In this document: positions 33,483 to 46,082 of the stretch, in pieces
How the letters are laid out: every line of letters begins with the position of its first letter
Numbering within the stretch: the stretch's first letter is position 1
NCBI GenBank assembly: GCA_009763385.1
Contig: CM019824.1
Span: forward strand, 105,542,660 to 105,606,659
From: Coix lacryma-jobi var. lacryma-jobi
Lineage: Eukaryota; Streptophyta; Magnoliopsida; Poales; Poaceae
Length of the DNA stretch: 64,000 bases
Reading direction: 5' to 3'
Made by a program: the position numbers and the translations under genes
Notes under the pieces: model-generated
What the model saw: the letters and a program-made list of their open reading frames with translations, nothing else
Told to the model about the DNA's origin: nothing
Database searches by the model: none

Positions 33483-34256
33483 CCCCGCGAATTCACTGTT
33501 CGTCCACCGATTTGACTAGAACTCACCCAAAACAAATCCTCTAGGGATCAAACTTGGTGAGTGAAGTCACAAGGAGGTTAGTGAGCTATCTCTAAGAGAT
33601 CATGGCTCGAACCTAACTCCAAATCGGTGAATCGAAGAATTTCGGGGGAAGGGAAGAAAAGTGACCCGAAACGAAAAATCGATCGATCTCCTAGATCGTG
33701 AGGTTAGAGGATGATTCCTTCGGTGGAAAGAAGTGCCTCACGATCTAGAACAACTCAGTTCAAACGGAATTGCAAAAGATGAACCGAGCACAAAGATCAA
33801 GCGACGGGAAAACTCAAGGCACAAAGCAATCCGCGAAGAACATGACGAACATGAAATCAAAAACGCGAATTGACACCAAGAGATGGGATCCAAGGTGAGG
33901 ATACGGCCTCACTTCCTCGAATCAACAGTACACAGAGTGGAGTCTCTCTGCGGATCTCAACTAGCTAAAGCAGGGGATGGGAGAGTGGAAACCCTAGCAA
34001 ATGAAAGCTCTAACTGTGATTGAGATTGAGATACGGAGGAGGGTGTCTCCCCTGGACTACTTATACTAACCTAGCCTAAGTCTATTTCCTACTCTACCCC
34101 TCACTACTGTATTTACAGAGCGGACCAGCCTAACCCTAAGGCTATTCTAGTCCACCCGCTGGTGGTAGGTAGATCCGACGGCCACGCCCGCACGGTCTTC
34201 CGCGTCGCCTCCACGCAACCTTCAGATCGCCGCCACGTGCCGCCACCACTCTGCAC

Positions 34257-34517
34257 CCCCGGTTTTGTGGCCCAAACCGGGAAACCAGCCTTTTCCATCA
34301 GCCCCCGGTTTTGAGGCCCAAACCGGGAAACCAGCCTCCAGCCCGAGTTTTGTGGCCCAAACTCGGAAACCCGCAGCGCCCGAGTTTTGAGGCCCAAACT
34401 CGGAAACCGGCCCACGCCCAGGTTTTGAGGCTCAACCTGGAAACCGTCACGCCCAGGTTTTGTGGCTCAACCTGGAAACCCAGCACCCAGGTTTTGAGGC
34501 CCAAACCTGGAAACCGT
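34257..34517 (-). repeat. Tandem hairpin array in LTR of B (3' copy)
   Basis: Seven inverted repeats. Stem types occur in order: two CCCGGTTT, two CGAGTTT, then three CCAGGTTT. Within each pair the loops alternate TGTGGCCC and TGAGGCCC; two of the CCAGG units have a shorter GGCTCAA side. Confidence 0.87.
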
Positions 34518-34917
34518 CCACCCGTTGGTTTTTCCCTGGCTCTACCAACAAACCGACGTCGTAGAGGGGATGCACCGCCTGTGCACCCCTTCCACCGACA
34601 TGATCGCACTTCTCCGCTTGTCGCTGTCGCAGGCTGCCAGCCACCACAGCTGATCCTCCGGCCTCCAGTCCATCAGTCCAAGTCCACGTCCGCCCTTCAC
34701 CGTCCGATACATCGGCATGGCACGTCCGCCGCACGGCATGCCCATCCTTCATCGCGCCCGGTCCGTCGGCACGGCACGTCGCAACTTGACCTTCACCCGC
34801 CATCGATCACTGTCTCCGTGCTCGACACCTGCACAACACAAGCCAAAGAACATGCGCATCATCTCCGTTGACAATCACTCATCACACAGAGACTCGGCAT
34901 ACACCCATGTATCCGCA

Positions 34918-36395
34918 ATCTCCCCCTTGATGAGTGCATTGTCAACTCCACAACAAATCATGAATAAGAAGAAGGAGGTAGGAAGGAGTGAGAAGAGAAA
35001 ACCCAACCAAATGACCCAAAAGCCTAACAAAAGCCAACGAAGGTCAAGTGGATGAAGCGAAAACTTGGTCCCCAAAGACATGGGCAACGGCTCGACGCAA
35101 CCAAGCAAAGCAAAGCTAGCCCTCAAGAAGAGGTAGAACAGGCTCAACACCGCTAGCAGATACCAATTGAAGATCGGAGGACAATAGAAGCAAAATGCTA
35201 GTCCCTCAAGATAGAGGCAACGGCTCAACACAACTAGCAAACTCCCCCTCGACAAATGCAAGCAACTAGGACAAAAGATTTTCAGGGCATATGATTTGCG
35301 TAAATTTCTCCCCGGAGCATAGTTGAAAATGCATTATCAAGGCCAAAGGTATCGGAGAAGCAATCTCTTCACATAAACTCCCCTGAAACAAGATCTCGTA
35401 CACAATGCATATGAGTCAAAAGGCAAGTTAGGAGCTTCAAGTATATAGTCAAAAGAGTGCAAGATGCTCTCATAGATAGCTCCAACAATCTCAATTAAGC
35501 ACTCCAATAGCAAAGGCTCAAACTGATCACTTATACGAAATATGAAGCATATGAGCATGTGAGCAGTTTTAAGCCAAAAGATAGTCACATCAAATAGACA
35601 TAGACATGTATAGAAGGAATCCAAACAAGTGCTAAGCATATATACAAGGTGAACTACCCTAGCAAAGTTCAATCATCATGCATAGGATGAAGCATATACT
35701 TGTGATTTCAAATTCATATCGGAGTTGCAGCGGTTAAAGAATCACAAGTTCATTTTGCATGTGATTGCGAGAGGTTGAAAGCTTGTCATTGCCTAACTTT
35801 TCAACCGTGCGAAGCCTATGCCGAAGCAATCAGAAGCTTAAAGCAACGGTTTCGGTCATACACTACATGGCTCAAGTTTAACTCAAAGTGCAATGAGAAA
35901 CAGTCTCAATACCATGAGGTGTTGACAAGCAATCCCATCTCGATCTTTCAATTCAACAATACTTGGTTAGATTTTAAGCAAGTTATGAACAACCAAGCAA
36001 GTGAATGACTCAGAACTAGAGACATAGCAACCTAGCATATATGAAAAGCAGGAATGGACTCAACACACCCTACACATGCTAGTTGCATATCTCAATGGTG
36101 AACATTTTCAGATTTATGTACATTAGGCATAATCACCATTCCAAAAATAGCTCGCTCAAACATGTAACAGTGATCAGAAAGAGCATAAGCTACAAGCATC
36201 ATCATAAGTAGCGAGCAATACTAACAAGAGCATAATTACATTCTAGTGAATATAGACATAAAGCTCAGAATGTAAATGCGTATGCCCGACAAAAAACTGA
36301 AAGAAGAAGATACCAATGGAAAGACTCAAGAAACTCAAAAGAAAAGAGCCTCAAAATAAAGAGTCAGTCTGTACATCTCAAAATGCTTCCCCCAT
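34918..36395 (-). other. 3' non-coding region of B
   Basis: 1.48 kb between pol and the 3' LTR, with a polypurine tract at 34918-34929 and a further GAGGGGGAGT-type tract near 35241-35250. No envelope-like ORF is recognisable. A segment around 35760-35980 is shared with element A. Confidence 0.72.
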
Positions 36396-39300
36396 CTAAA
36401 AGGGGAAACACACACCAAGCTCACCCCTCAACCTATTAAAGGTTGATTCGTCTAAAGGCTTGGTGAAAATATCAGCCAATTGGTGATGAGTATCGACATG
36501 GCGAAGGTCGATATCACCTTCTCTGGTGGTCTCGCAAGAAATGAAAGCGCACATCAAGTGTTGGTTTTCGAGTGAAGCACGGGGTTCTTAGCAACGCTAA
36601 TGGCACTCGTGCTGTCACAAAGCAAAGGAACTCGAGTAAAGCTCAAACCAAAATCACGCAAGTGGCCATCATCCAGAGTAACTGGGAAAAACAGCAGCTA
36701 GCAGCAGCAACATACTCAGCCTCCGTGGTAGACTGGGCGACACTAGACTGCTTGCGAGAAGACCACGACACAAGAGAAGACCCAATAAACTGGCAAGTCC
36801 CAGAAGTGGACTTGCGCTCAATGCGACAACCAGCAAAATCGGCATCGGAATAACCGCAAAGCGAGAGAGTGGAGGAAGCAGAATACCAAATCCGAACTCA
36901 GGTGGTGAAACGAAGGTACCTGAATATGCGCTTCACCGCCTGACGGTGAGAAGTGCGTGGCGAAGCCTGAAAGCGCGCGCACAAGCACACGGCGAACTGA
37001 ATGTCCGGCCGTTGTCGCCGTCAGGTAGAGCAGCGATCCAATCATGCTGCGGTACTCCTTCTGGTCACTGCTTCTCCATCCGTGTCGGCATCCAGGGCAG
37101 TCGTCGTCGACATGGCGTCGGAGAGGCTTGGCCTCACCCATGTCAAACCGCTTCAGCAAGTCCCTCGTGTACTTGCCCTGGTGCACAAACGTCCCCTCTC
37201 GGGATTGCTTAATTTGCAACCAGAGAAAGAAAGTCAGCTCGCCCATCATGCTCATCTCGAAACTCCCTGCTCATAGTATCTGCAAACTTGGCAACCAAAG
37301 CGTGAGAAGAACCACCGAAAATGATATCATCCACGTAAATTTGGACCAAGAGAGTATCTTTGCCTTGCTTGAGAGAAAGAGCGTTTTATCAACACACCAT
37401 TTTAAAACCCTTAGCTAGCAAAAAGGTTTTTAATCTCTCATACCAGGCTCTAGGGGCTTGTTTCAAACCATACAAAGCTTTGTGAAGTTAAAAAACATGG
37501 TTTGGAAACTTGGGATTTTCAAAACCGGGGGGTTGCTGGACATAGACCTCCTCCTCAATGTAGCCGTTTAAGAAGGCACTCTTGACATCCATTTGAAAAA
37601 GTTTGAAACCCATGGATGCAGCATAAGCCAAGAGTATCCTAATAGCCTCCAAACGAGCTACAGGAGCGAAGGTCTCCTCATAATCTATCCCCTCCTTCTG
37701 ACTATAACCCTTCGCTACAAGCCGGGCCTTGTTTCTCACAATGTGGCCCTCCTCTCCTTGCTTGTTTTTAAAACCCATTTTGTCCCAATAGGTTTACAGT
37801 CAGGAGGTGGTGGCACTAGAACCCAAACCCGATTTCGCTCAAAGTTCTCTAGCTCCTCATGCATGGCATTGACCCAATCCGGATCCGTCAATGCGTGTCC
37901 AACATCTCGGGGCTCAAAAGACGCAACAAAAGCAGAATGAGCAAAGTGCGAGATGTGCTGTGACCTGGAGCGAGTAACTCGCTCGTCGATGTCGCCGATC
38001 ATCTGCTGAGGAGGGTGCTGGCGCTGGATGTGTCGTGGCGCCTCCCGGGAAGAAGTGACCTCCCCCTCAACAGAGCTGGTTCCACCCCGGTACAAAAGGT
38101 ACCGCGCGAGGTGGAGGATCCCCAGGCCCCCAGGAAGAAGAAGTGTCGGGGGCGTGTGAGTCGTCGTCGAGGCCGCTCTTGCGGCACGGCAGGTGGAGGG
38201 GGTGCTGGATCATCTATACCTTCAGCACCCTCGTCCTCGTCATCGAAAAGAGGCTCTCCAACCTCATGATCACCTGCACGCTCAAAACGAGAAGAAGGAG
38301 AAACAAGAGTCTCGTCGAAGGTGACATCTGATGTCTCCATGACTCGGTTAGTGTCAAGGTTAAGTACACGATAAGCTCGAGTGTGAGTGCCATAACCCAA
38401 AAACACACCGTCAGAAGAACGAGACTCAAACTTGTCCAGGTTGCCTTTTTCAAAATAAAACAGTGGCAACCAAAGACTCTAAAATAACTCACCTTGGGCT
38501 GGCGACCAAAACGCAACTCATAAGAAGTCTTTTTCAAAAACGCTCTCAGAAAAATGCGATTGGAAATATAGCATGCAGTGTTCATAGCTTCGGCCCAATA
38601 GCGCCTAGGAGTCCTATGCTCATCAAGCATCGTCCTGGCCATCTCAACAAGGGTCCGATTCTTCCTCTCTACAACACCATTTTGGGGCGGTGGTGTGTAG
38701 GGGGAAGAAAACTGATGCTCCAAACCAAGGCGGTTACAAAACTTCTCAAAATCCGAATTTTTAAACTCGGAACCATTATCACTCGAATAGCTCGCATCGA
38801 GTTCAAAGGGAACTCGTTCTGAAGACGCAAAATCAGATTGCGAGCAATGAGAAAGTCTCGGTCTTCTGCTAAAAAGAAGACCCACGAATATCTCGAAAAG
38901 TCGTCAACAACAACAAAACATACCACTTGCCACCAACCGAGCTCACCCGAGCCGGACCAACAAGGTCCATATGTAAAAGCTCTCCGGGGTGCGAGGTCAT
39001 GACCTTAGTCACTGGATGGTGGGGAGCGGCAACCATCTTCCCATGTCTGCAAGAATGGCAAACTAGATCCTTCTCCATCGAAAGCTTGGGCAATCCTCGG
39101 ATTAGGCCAAGTGAGCTAAGTCTTGCAAGCAAGTCGAAGCTTAAATGACCGAGCCTCCTATGCCACTTCCAAAGATCGGAAGAAGAAGGACTAGCCAAAA
39201 GACAGCGAGAAGAACCCAAACGACTCGAGAAATTCGCGCGAAAGACTTTCCAAAGGGCGAAATCAGACATACAAGATCGCCCTGAGGATCTAAGATGCGA

Positions 39301-39600
39301 CTAAGGTTCGGTTTAAAACGAATCTCATAGTCATCATCAAAGTTGCGAAACAGAAAGAAGTTAAAATGCAAGTTAGAAACAAGAGCAACATCGCGCAACA
39401 CAAAGTGCTCATTAACCCGCACCGTTCCACGAGACAACACCTTACCTTTACTATTGTCGCCGAAGGTTATGTACTCCTTTCCGGCGACCGGGCTAAGGCT
39501 GGAGAACCACTTGGGTTTCCGGTCATGTGCCTCGAGCAACCGGAATCCACCAAAAATGTCCTCCAACCGTCTCACCTACATCAATAAAAAGACATAGGGT
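36396..39600 (-). pseudogene. pol: Copia pol of B: protease, integrase, RT, RNase H (frameshifted)
   Basis: The order on the minus strand is protease (DSGCSRHMTG near 39546-39517), GAG-pre-integrase (HRRLGHLSFDLLARL; CHSCRHGK) and integrase core (HMDLVGP; QNGVVERKNRTLVEMARTML). Next is reverse transcriptase (NKARLVAKGYSQKEGIDYEETFAPVA; MDVKSAFLNG; IYVDDIIF near 37330), then RNase H, ending LADIFTKPL and a TAG at 36396-36398. Frames change many times (for example near 38500, 37500, 36900). No single polyprotein survives, so the copy is dead unless the indels are sequence errors. Domain order confirms Copia. Confidence 0.9.
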
Positions 39601-39639
39601 GAGCATACGGTCCAACACTGGGGTAGTGAAATAAGGGAA

Positions 39640-42296
39640 AACCAGTGTTGGGGCGGCTGCTCAAAGAAGGGTAGTGTAAAAACCATTCCTAGCACGTCTA
39701 CGAGGGAAGCGATCACCACGCTGAGGAAAACGTGGTCCGCTGGGGAAGAAGCGCACCGCGGTACTCAAACTGCGGTGGGGGAAAGCGCTCAACAAAGCCT
39801 CCGCCACGGGGTCCGTTACCTGCAAAAGCAGGACCCCGTCGGGCACGCTCTCTACGAGATCTACGCCTAGGAGCCTGGGGCTCAACTGCTCTAGCGTCTC
39901 TCCTCGGAGCTCTCTCCTGCCTAGGCCTAACAAACTGAGGTGCTCCACCTCTAGGCCTAGTCTCCCTCCTCGGGGCTCTCATCTCCTGCTAGGCCTGGGA
40001 CCCTGACGTCCGGACCTAGCAGCTCTCCCTGGCCTTCGGTACATGTCCACCATGAGCTGGATGGTACATGTCCGGGTTCTCCATCTCCCGAGCCTGCGCG
40101 CCTCTCGCTTGCGCCGAAAGCAGAACTCGCTCAAGTGACCATCCCTCCCACAAAAATCACACTGGTACCTCACCGCACGCACAGGGGGTTGTTGGTGACC
40201 AGGGCGGGTGTGGGTGTGGCTCACTTTGCCTTTGCCCTTCTGTGGCAACTCCTCTCGGATGGGTGGCATTGTGTCAAGCTTGTTCTTTAGGTGATTGGGC
40301 TTGGGTGCCATGTGGATTCTTGGTGGAGCCTTGGGGGGTTCAACTACAACTCCATCCTTGGTGACAGGCTTGGCAGGCTCTTTGGTGGAAGCTTGGTTGT
40401 TTGGGAGTAGTGGTGGAGTTGGGCTTCTCACATGGGTTCAGACCACTAGACTCTCCAAACTTCCCAAAAGCCTGAGAGATCAACACTCTGAGCAAAACCT
40501 ACACCAGGGGCACCAACAGCTCGCTTGAATTGGGAGATCATCATCCCGAGCTGCGGCTCACTACTGGAACCCATGACAAGATGGACCGAAGGTATGTGTT
40601 TTCTTCCTCGGTTTGCATCTTGCCATGCTTCACATTGGCAATCTCCATCTCCAGGCCCTCACACAAAGCACACCTCGAGACAACAAGTGCTATCTGAGAT
40701 TGGCCTTCTCTAAAGACTCAAGCTTGGCATTTTCTCTGCCAACTCAGATTGCAAGACAGGACAAGTCTTGCACGCACCCAACAGCTGCGGCCTAGCACGG
40801 AGCTCATCCACCTCTCCACCAACGCAGCATACTTACCTCTCAGAGTGAGAAGGGTCATGTGCGCGGTGCACGACTCGCACTCCGCCTCCTCCGACACTAC
40901 CACGGTGGACCGAGCGAACTCAAGCTCCTTCACCGTGTCCTCCCACTTCTGCCTAAACTCCTTGCGCTCTCTAGCGGCACGCCTAAGCAATTATCTTGGC
41001 TAAGGAGGGCAGCAGTCAACTTCTCAACCTCGGAGGAAAGCTCATCGTAGGTGAGAGATACCTGGGAAGTGTCGTCGTCGTCGTCGTTCCGAGGGGTACG
41101 CTCCGGCTCGCCGTCGACCTCATCTCCGAGCGCCATGGTGCAGAAGCCGCGTCGTCGGCGAAGAAGAAGCAGAGCCGTTCAGCTTGTCCTCGATCCTCTT
41201 CTTCTTCTCGGACTCGTCATCGCTCGAGCTGCGGAGTCGTCATCCGAGCCGTCGACGTCGCTGAGCGTGGCGAAGAACGCGCGCTGCTCAGCTTGCTGCT
41301 TCTCCAAGTACTTCTTCTTGATGTACTCTTTGTCGAAGCCGCCCCGTTTCTTGTGCCTTGGGGGGACGTGCTTCTCCTTGTACTTGAGAGTCGCGCTTGC
41401 GCCATGTTCGCCCTTGCCCAAGTGCTGTTCTTCTTGGGGCAGTTGGCGATGAAGTGGTCGGGGTCGCCGCACTCGTAGCATCCCGTGCGTCCTCCTCCTC
41501 GACGGGTTCATGCGGTTGTTGTGGAACCGCGAGAACCGGTTGGCAAGCAAAGCCAACTCGTCTCTCCCAAAGACTCCAGCTGGTCCTCTGTCACAGAAAA
41601 GAGAGAAGAAAGCGCAAAGCCAGCTGAGGGGTAGAGGAAGAGCCGGAAACCAAAGCCATGGACGGGCGAGAAGGATTTTCAAAAGAAGCCCTCGCCATAG
41701 CATCAATCTCACTGGACTTGAGCTTACTGAAGAGCTCGTCGCAGGTGAGAGTCTCATAGTTCGGCGATTCGATGATTGCCTGAACCTTGGAGTCCCACAC
41801 CGAACGGTCAAGAGTGTGCAAAAGCTTCAAAGCACGCTCATGATCGTCAAATGGCAACTGCTCTCTGTTAGCCCTCATCCTGTTGACAATCACCTGAAAG
41901 CGAGCGAATAAACTTTCTATGCTCTCGCCAGGTTGATGTCTAAAATTCTCATACTCTCGCTTGAACGACTCGTAGAGTCGGGTTTTGACTTGAGAGGTGC
42001 CCTCATGAAAACGCATGAGAGTGTCCCAGATCTCCGAGCCGAGCGTAGCGAGGTGAGAAACTCGATCAAACTCACCCATGCTCAAACAAGAAAGAGAGCA
42101 TTACGGGCTCGGCTATTGGCATCGTGCTCATCGATCTGTTGCTGAGAGACACGAGCAGCCAAGACCACGTAATCAGGGGAGTTGCAAATATCCCAGATCG
42201 AAGCGCCCAAGCTCTGCAAATAGGCCGACATACGTATCTTCCAATACGCATAGTTCGTCCCATCGAAAAACGGCGGTTTGCCACGCCGCGATCCAT
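39640..42296 (-). pseudogene. gag: Gag of Sirevirus B (frameshifted)
   Basis: Starts at ATG 42296 with a one-base loss in the first codons compared with C. The readable core is at 42085-41600 (SMGEFDRVSHLATLGSEIWD; GESIESLFARFQVIVNRM). Then come a CYECGDPDHF-type zinc knuckle near 41480, a basic and acidic low-complexity region, coiled-coil-like sequence (40990-40720) and a second zinc knuckle, CDFCGRDGHLSEFC, near 40140. An Arg/Pro-rich linker leads to the protease. Two knuckles and a long gag fit Sireviruses. Several frameshifts are present. Confidence 0.85.
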
Positions 42297-42345
42297 GTCG
42301 CCTTCGGTGGATCTGGAACCGGCTAAGGTGGAAGATCCTTAACCA

Positions 42346-42357
42346 GCTCCGATACCA
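42346..42357 (-). promoter_or_regulatory. Primer binding site of Sirevirus B
   Basis: The minus strand reads TGGTATCGGAGC, two bases after the 5' LTR, an initiator-Met tRNA match. Confidence 0.88.
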
Positions 42358-42627
42358 ATTGAAGGACCGAGAAGCTACCCGAAAGCGACCAGAGGGGGGG
42401 TGAATGGGAGCTTCTAAATTTCCTTTCGGAAACTAGATGCCACTGTCCCAAAATCAACCCCAAGAGCAACCCTAGAGCTTGCTAATGTCCACGACCCTAG
42501 ATGTAGGGTGGATGCTTCCTAGAAGCACAGCGGGACACTAGGCAGCCCTAGAAAACCAACGCAAAAGACGGAACTCAAATCCGATCAAGAACGAACGAGC
42601 CGCGAACGAAAAACGCGCGAAACAGCA

Positions 42628-43120
42628 GCGACCGGACTCTGGCCTGCGTCCGGTCAGCAGGGACCGGACGCGTCCGTCGTCAGAAACCGTCTCTGGGAGC
42701 TCTCTGGAAACGACCGGACTCACGGGTACGGAGCGTCCGAGTCGTGAACAGTGTGTCCGGTCAGAAAGCAAACAAGAACACACGAGACAGCGCAGGAAAG
42801 AAAAGCCAGACAGACTCAAGTACGGTCTGAGCCGGACGCGTCCTACATTCGGCCGGTCCACCGTGCACGGTCGAGCGAAAACGATTTTCGGAGCTCTCTG
42901 GAACTGACCGGACTCTGTGAGATAGAGCGTCCGGTCGGTTCACCTGCGTCCGGTCAGAATCAAACACGCGCAGTGAACAGTAACCAAGGCGAGTCCGGTC
43001 ACCACAAAGTGCAGAGCGTCCGTCGGTGCGTCCGGTCAAGCACAGAGACTTTGCACGAAAAGTTCAACCACCGGACGCTTGACTGGTGCGTCCGGTCAAC
43101 CCGAGCAGTGTTCGGTCACC
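42628..43120 (-). repeat. Palindrome cluster in 5' LTR of B
   Basis: The same CCGGAC/GTCCGG words as 33012-33482, with several one-base losses (for example GCGTCCGTCG) and a replaced stretch near 42800-42870. Confidence 0.78.
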
Positions 43121-43890
43121 CGCGAATTCACTGTTGTCCACCGATTTGACTAGAACTCACCAAAACAAATCCTCTAGGGATCAAACTTGGTGAGTGAAGT
43201 CACAAGGAGGTTAGTGAGCTATCTCTAAGAGATCATGGCTCGAACCTAACTCCAAATCGGTGAATCGAGAATTTCGGGGGAAGGGAAGAAAGTGACCCGA
43301 AACGAAAAATCGATCGATCTCCTAGATCGTGAGGTTAGAGGATGATTCCTTCGGTGGTGGAAAGAGTGCCTCACGATCTAGAACAACTCAGTTCAAACGG
43401 AATTGCAAAAGATGAACCGAGCACAAAGATCAAGCGACGGGGAAAACTCAAGGCACAAAGCAATCCGCGAAGAACATGACGAACATGAAATCAAAAACGC
43501 GAATTGACACCAAGAGATGGGATCCAAGGTGAGGATACGGCCTCACTTCCTCGAATCAACAGTACACAGAGTGGAGTCTCTCTGCGGATCTCAACTAGCT
43601 AAAGCAGGGGATGGGAGAGTGGAAACCCTAGCAAATGAAAGCTCTAACTGTGATTGAGATTGAGATACGGAGGAGGGTGTCTCCCCTGGACTACTTATAC
43701 TAACCTAGCCTAAGTCTATTTCCTACTCTACCCCTCACTACTGTATTTACAGAGCGGACCAGCCTAACCCTAAGGCTATTCTAGTCCACCCGCTGGTGGT
43801 AGGTAGATCCGACGGCCACGCCCGCACGGTCTTCCGCGTCGCCTCCACGCAACCTTCAGATCGCCGCCACGTGCCGCCACAACTCTGCAC

Positions 43891-44142
43891 CCCCGGTTTT
43901 GTGGCCCAAACCGGGAAACCAGCCTTTCCATCAGCCCCCGGTTTTGAGGCCCAAACACGGGAAACCAGCCTCCAGCCCGAGTTTTGTGGCCCAAACTCGG
44001 AAACCCGCAGCGCCCGAGTTTTGAGGCCCAAACTCGGAAACCGGCCCACGCCCAGGTTTTGAGGCTCAACCTGGAACCGTCACGCCCAGTTTTGTGGCTC
44101 AACCTGGAAACCCAGCACCCAGGTTTGAGGCCCAAACCTGGA
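43891..44142 (-). repeat. Tandem hairpin array in 5' LTR of B
   Basis: The same seven units as at 34257-34517, with a few single-base indels that break perfect pairing in some stems. Confidence 0.82.
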
Positions 44143-44546
44143 AACCGTCCACCCGTTGGTTTTTCCCTGGCTCTACCAACAAACCGACGTCGTAGAGGGG
44201 ATGCACCGCCTGTGCACCCTTCCACCGACATGATCGCACTTCTCCGCTTGTCGCTGTCGCAGGCTGCCAGCCACCACAGCTGATCCTCCGGCCTCCAGTC
44301 CATCAGTCCAAGTCCACGTCCGCCCTTCACCGTCCGATACATCGGCATGGCACGTCCGCCGCACGGCACGCCCATCCTTCATCGCGCCCGGTCCGTCGGC
44401 ACGGCACGTCGCAACTTGACCTTCACCCGCCATCGATCACTGTCTCGTGCTCGACACCTGCACAACACAAGCCAAAGAACATGCGCATCATCTCCGTTGA
44501 CAATCACTCATCACACAGAGACTCGGCATACACCCATGTATCCGCA

Positions 44547-44587
44547 CAAACACCTTACCAATTCTAGCCCAAACCTTTCCTTGCCGG
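44547..44587 (+). pseudogene. gag: Gag fragment of element D between B and C
   Basis: 41 bp made of the TSD copy of B (CAAAC, 44547-44551) and 36 bp of D gag reading LTNSSPNLSLP in the frame left at 32741. The last five bases (GCCGG) should be the left TSD of C. Confidence 0.8.
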
Positions 44588-45029
44588 TGCGGATACATGG
44601 GTGTATGCCGAGTCTCTGAGTGATGAGTGATTGTCAACGGGTTTGATCGCAGGGTCTTTGGCTTGTGTTGTGCAGGTGCCGAGCACGGAGACAGTGATCG
44701 AGGGCAAGGTGAAGGTCAAGTTGAGACAGGTCGTGCCGACGGACCGGGTGCGGTGAAGGATGGGCGTGCCGTGCGGCGGACGTGCATGCCGATGAACCGA
44801 GCGGTGAGAAGGCGGACGTGAGGCTTGGACTGAGGGACCAGAGTGCCTGAGGATCAGCTGTGGAGGCTGGCAGCCTGGGCAGCGACAAGTGAAGACTTGC
44901 GGGGCACGGTGTTGCTCGGGTCGAGGACCTGGGGACACGTGTCGGTGGACGGGGTGCACGGGCGGGTGCATCCCCTCTACAGCTTCGGTTTGGTGGTAGA
45001 GCCAGGAGAAAACCATCAGATGGACAGTT

Positions 45030-45297
45030 CCAGGTTTGGGCCTCAAAAACCTGGGTGTGGACGGTTTCGAGTTTGGCCACAAAACTTGGGCTGAGGGTTT
45101 CCGAGTTTGGCCACAAAACTCGGGCTAAGGACGGTTTCCAGGTTTGGGCTCAAAACCTGGGCGGGGGCTGCGGGTTTCTGAGTTTGGGCCACAAAACTCA
45201 GGCGTTGGACTTGGAGGCTGGTTTCCCGGTTGGGCCTCAAAAACCTGGGGATGGCTGGAAAAGGCTGGTTTTCCGGTTTGGGCCACAAAACCGGGGG
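45030..45297 (+). repeat. Tandem hairpin array in LTR of C
   Basis: Seven units of the same design as in A (CCAGGTTTGGGCCTCAAAACCTGG, CGAGTTTGGCCACAAAACTCG). Several stems have one mismatch or indel. Confidence 0.82.
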
Positions 45298-46082
45298 TGC
45301 AGAGCGAGGGCGGCATGTGGCGGCAATCGGAAGGTTGCGTGGAGGCAACGCGGATGAGTTGTGCGGGCGTGGCCGTCGGATACACCTACCACCGAATTGG
45401 TCCAGAATAACCCTAGGGTTTAGCTGGTTCGCTCTGTAATTAGAATAGTGAGGGGTAGAGTAGGAATTGTACTTAGACTAGAATTAGGATAAGTAGTCGG
45501 GGAGACACCCTCCCCTTATCTCAGTTAGTCATCTCAGTCATTTGCTCTTTCGCCTTAGGGTTTCCTGCTCTCCCATCCCTGCTTGTAGCTAGCTGAGATC
45601 CGCCGAGAGACTTGCCTCTGTGTACTGTTGATTGTGAGGAAGTGAGACCGTAATCTCACGATTGCAGTGCAGATCGATGACTTGATTCGCGTTTTGATTC
45701 GTCTTCTTCGCGTTCTTCGTTTCTTCGCGATTTTCCCGTCACTCGATCTCCGTCTCCGGTGCATCTTTGCGAAATCCGTTTGAACCAATTTGTTCGTATC
45801 ATTGAGGAGGTAATTTTGACCAAAGGAATTCATCTAACTCCTCATGATCGAATAGATCGGGTCGATTTCATTTTCGTGGCGCTTTTTCCTTTCATCCACC
45901 TTCCCCTGTGATTTCCCGTTGATTGGATCGATTTGTGCGGATGATTTCTTGGGGATAGTCTCCTAACTACCCCGTGATCATCATCTCCAAGTTTAGGAAC
46001 TTGGGATTTTGATTTGGATCGGATTTGGAGAGATTTGGAGGAGAGGGGCGATCAAAATCGCCCTGTCTGCAGGGCCGCGGAC

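Larger units (their letters stand above)
32742..34917 (-). repeat. 3' LTR of Sirevirus B
   Basis: 2176 bp, TGAAGGACC to TATCCGCA on the plus strand. It has a palindrome cluster at 33012-33482 and a seven-unit hairpin array at 34257-34517. Confidence 0.93.
32742..44546 (-). mobile_element. Sirevirus-type Copia element B, complete
   Basis: 11.8 kb with both LTRs, primer site, gag, pol and polypurine tract, and a perfect TSD CAAAC (32737-32741 and 44547-44551). It is inserted in the gag of element D. The coding region is full of frameshifts, yet the two LTRs are very similar and differ largely by single-base indels. It is therefore either moderately old or affected by sequence error. Confidence 0.94.
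42360..44546 (-). repeat. 5' LTR of Sirevirus B
   Basis: 2187 bp, paired with 32742-34917. The palindrome cluster is at 42628-43120 and the hairpin array at 43891-44142. Part of the cluster near 42790-42875 is rearranged relative to the 3' LTR. Its outer end faces the 5' LTR of C across 41 bp. Confidence 0.93.
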
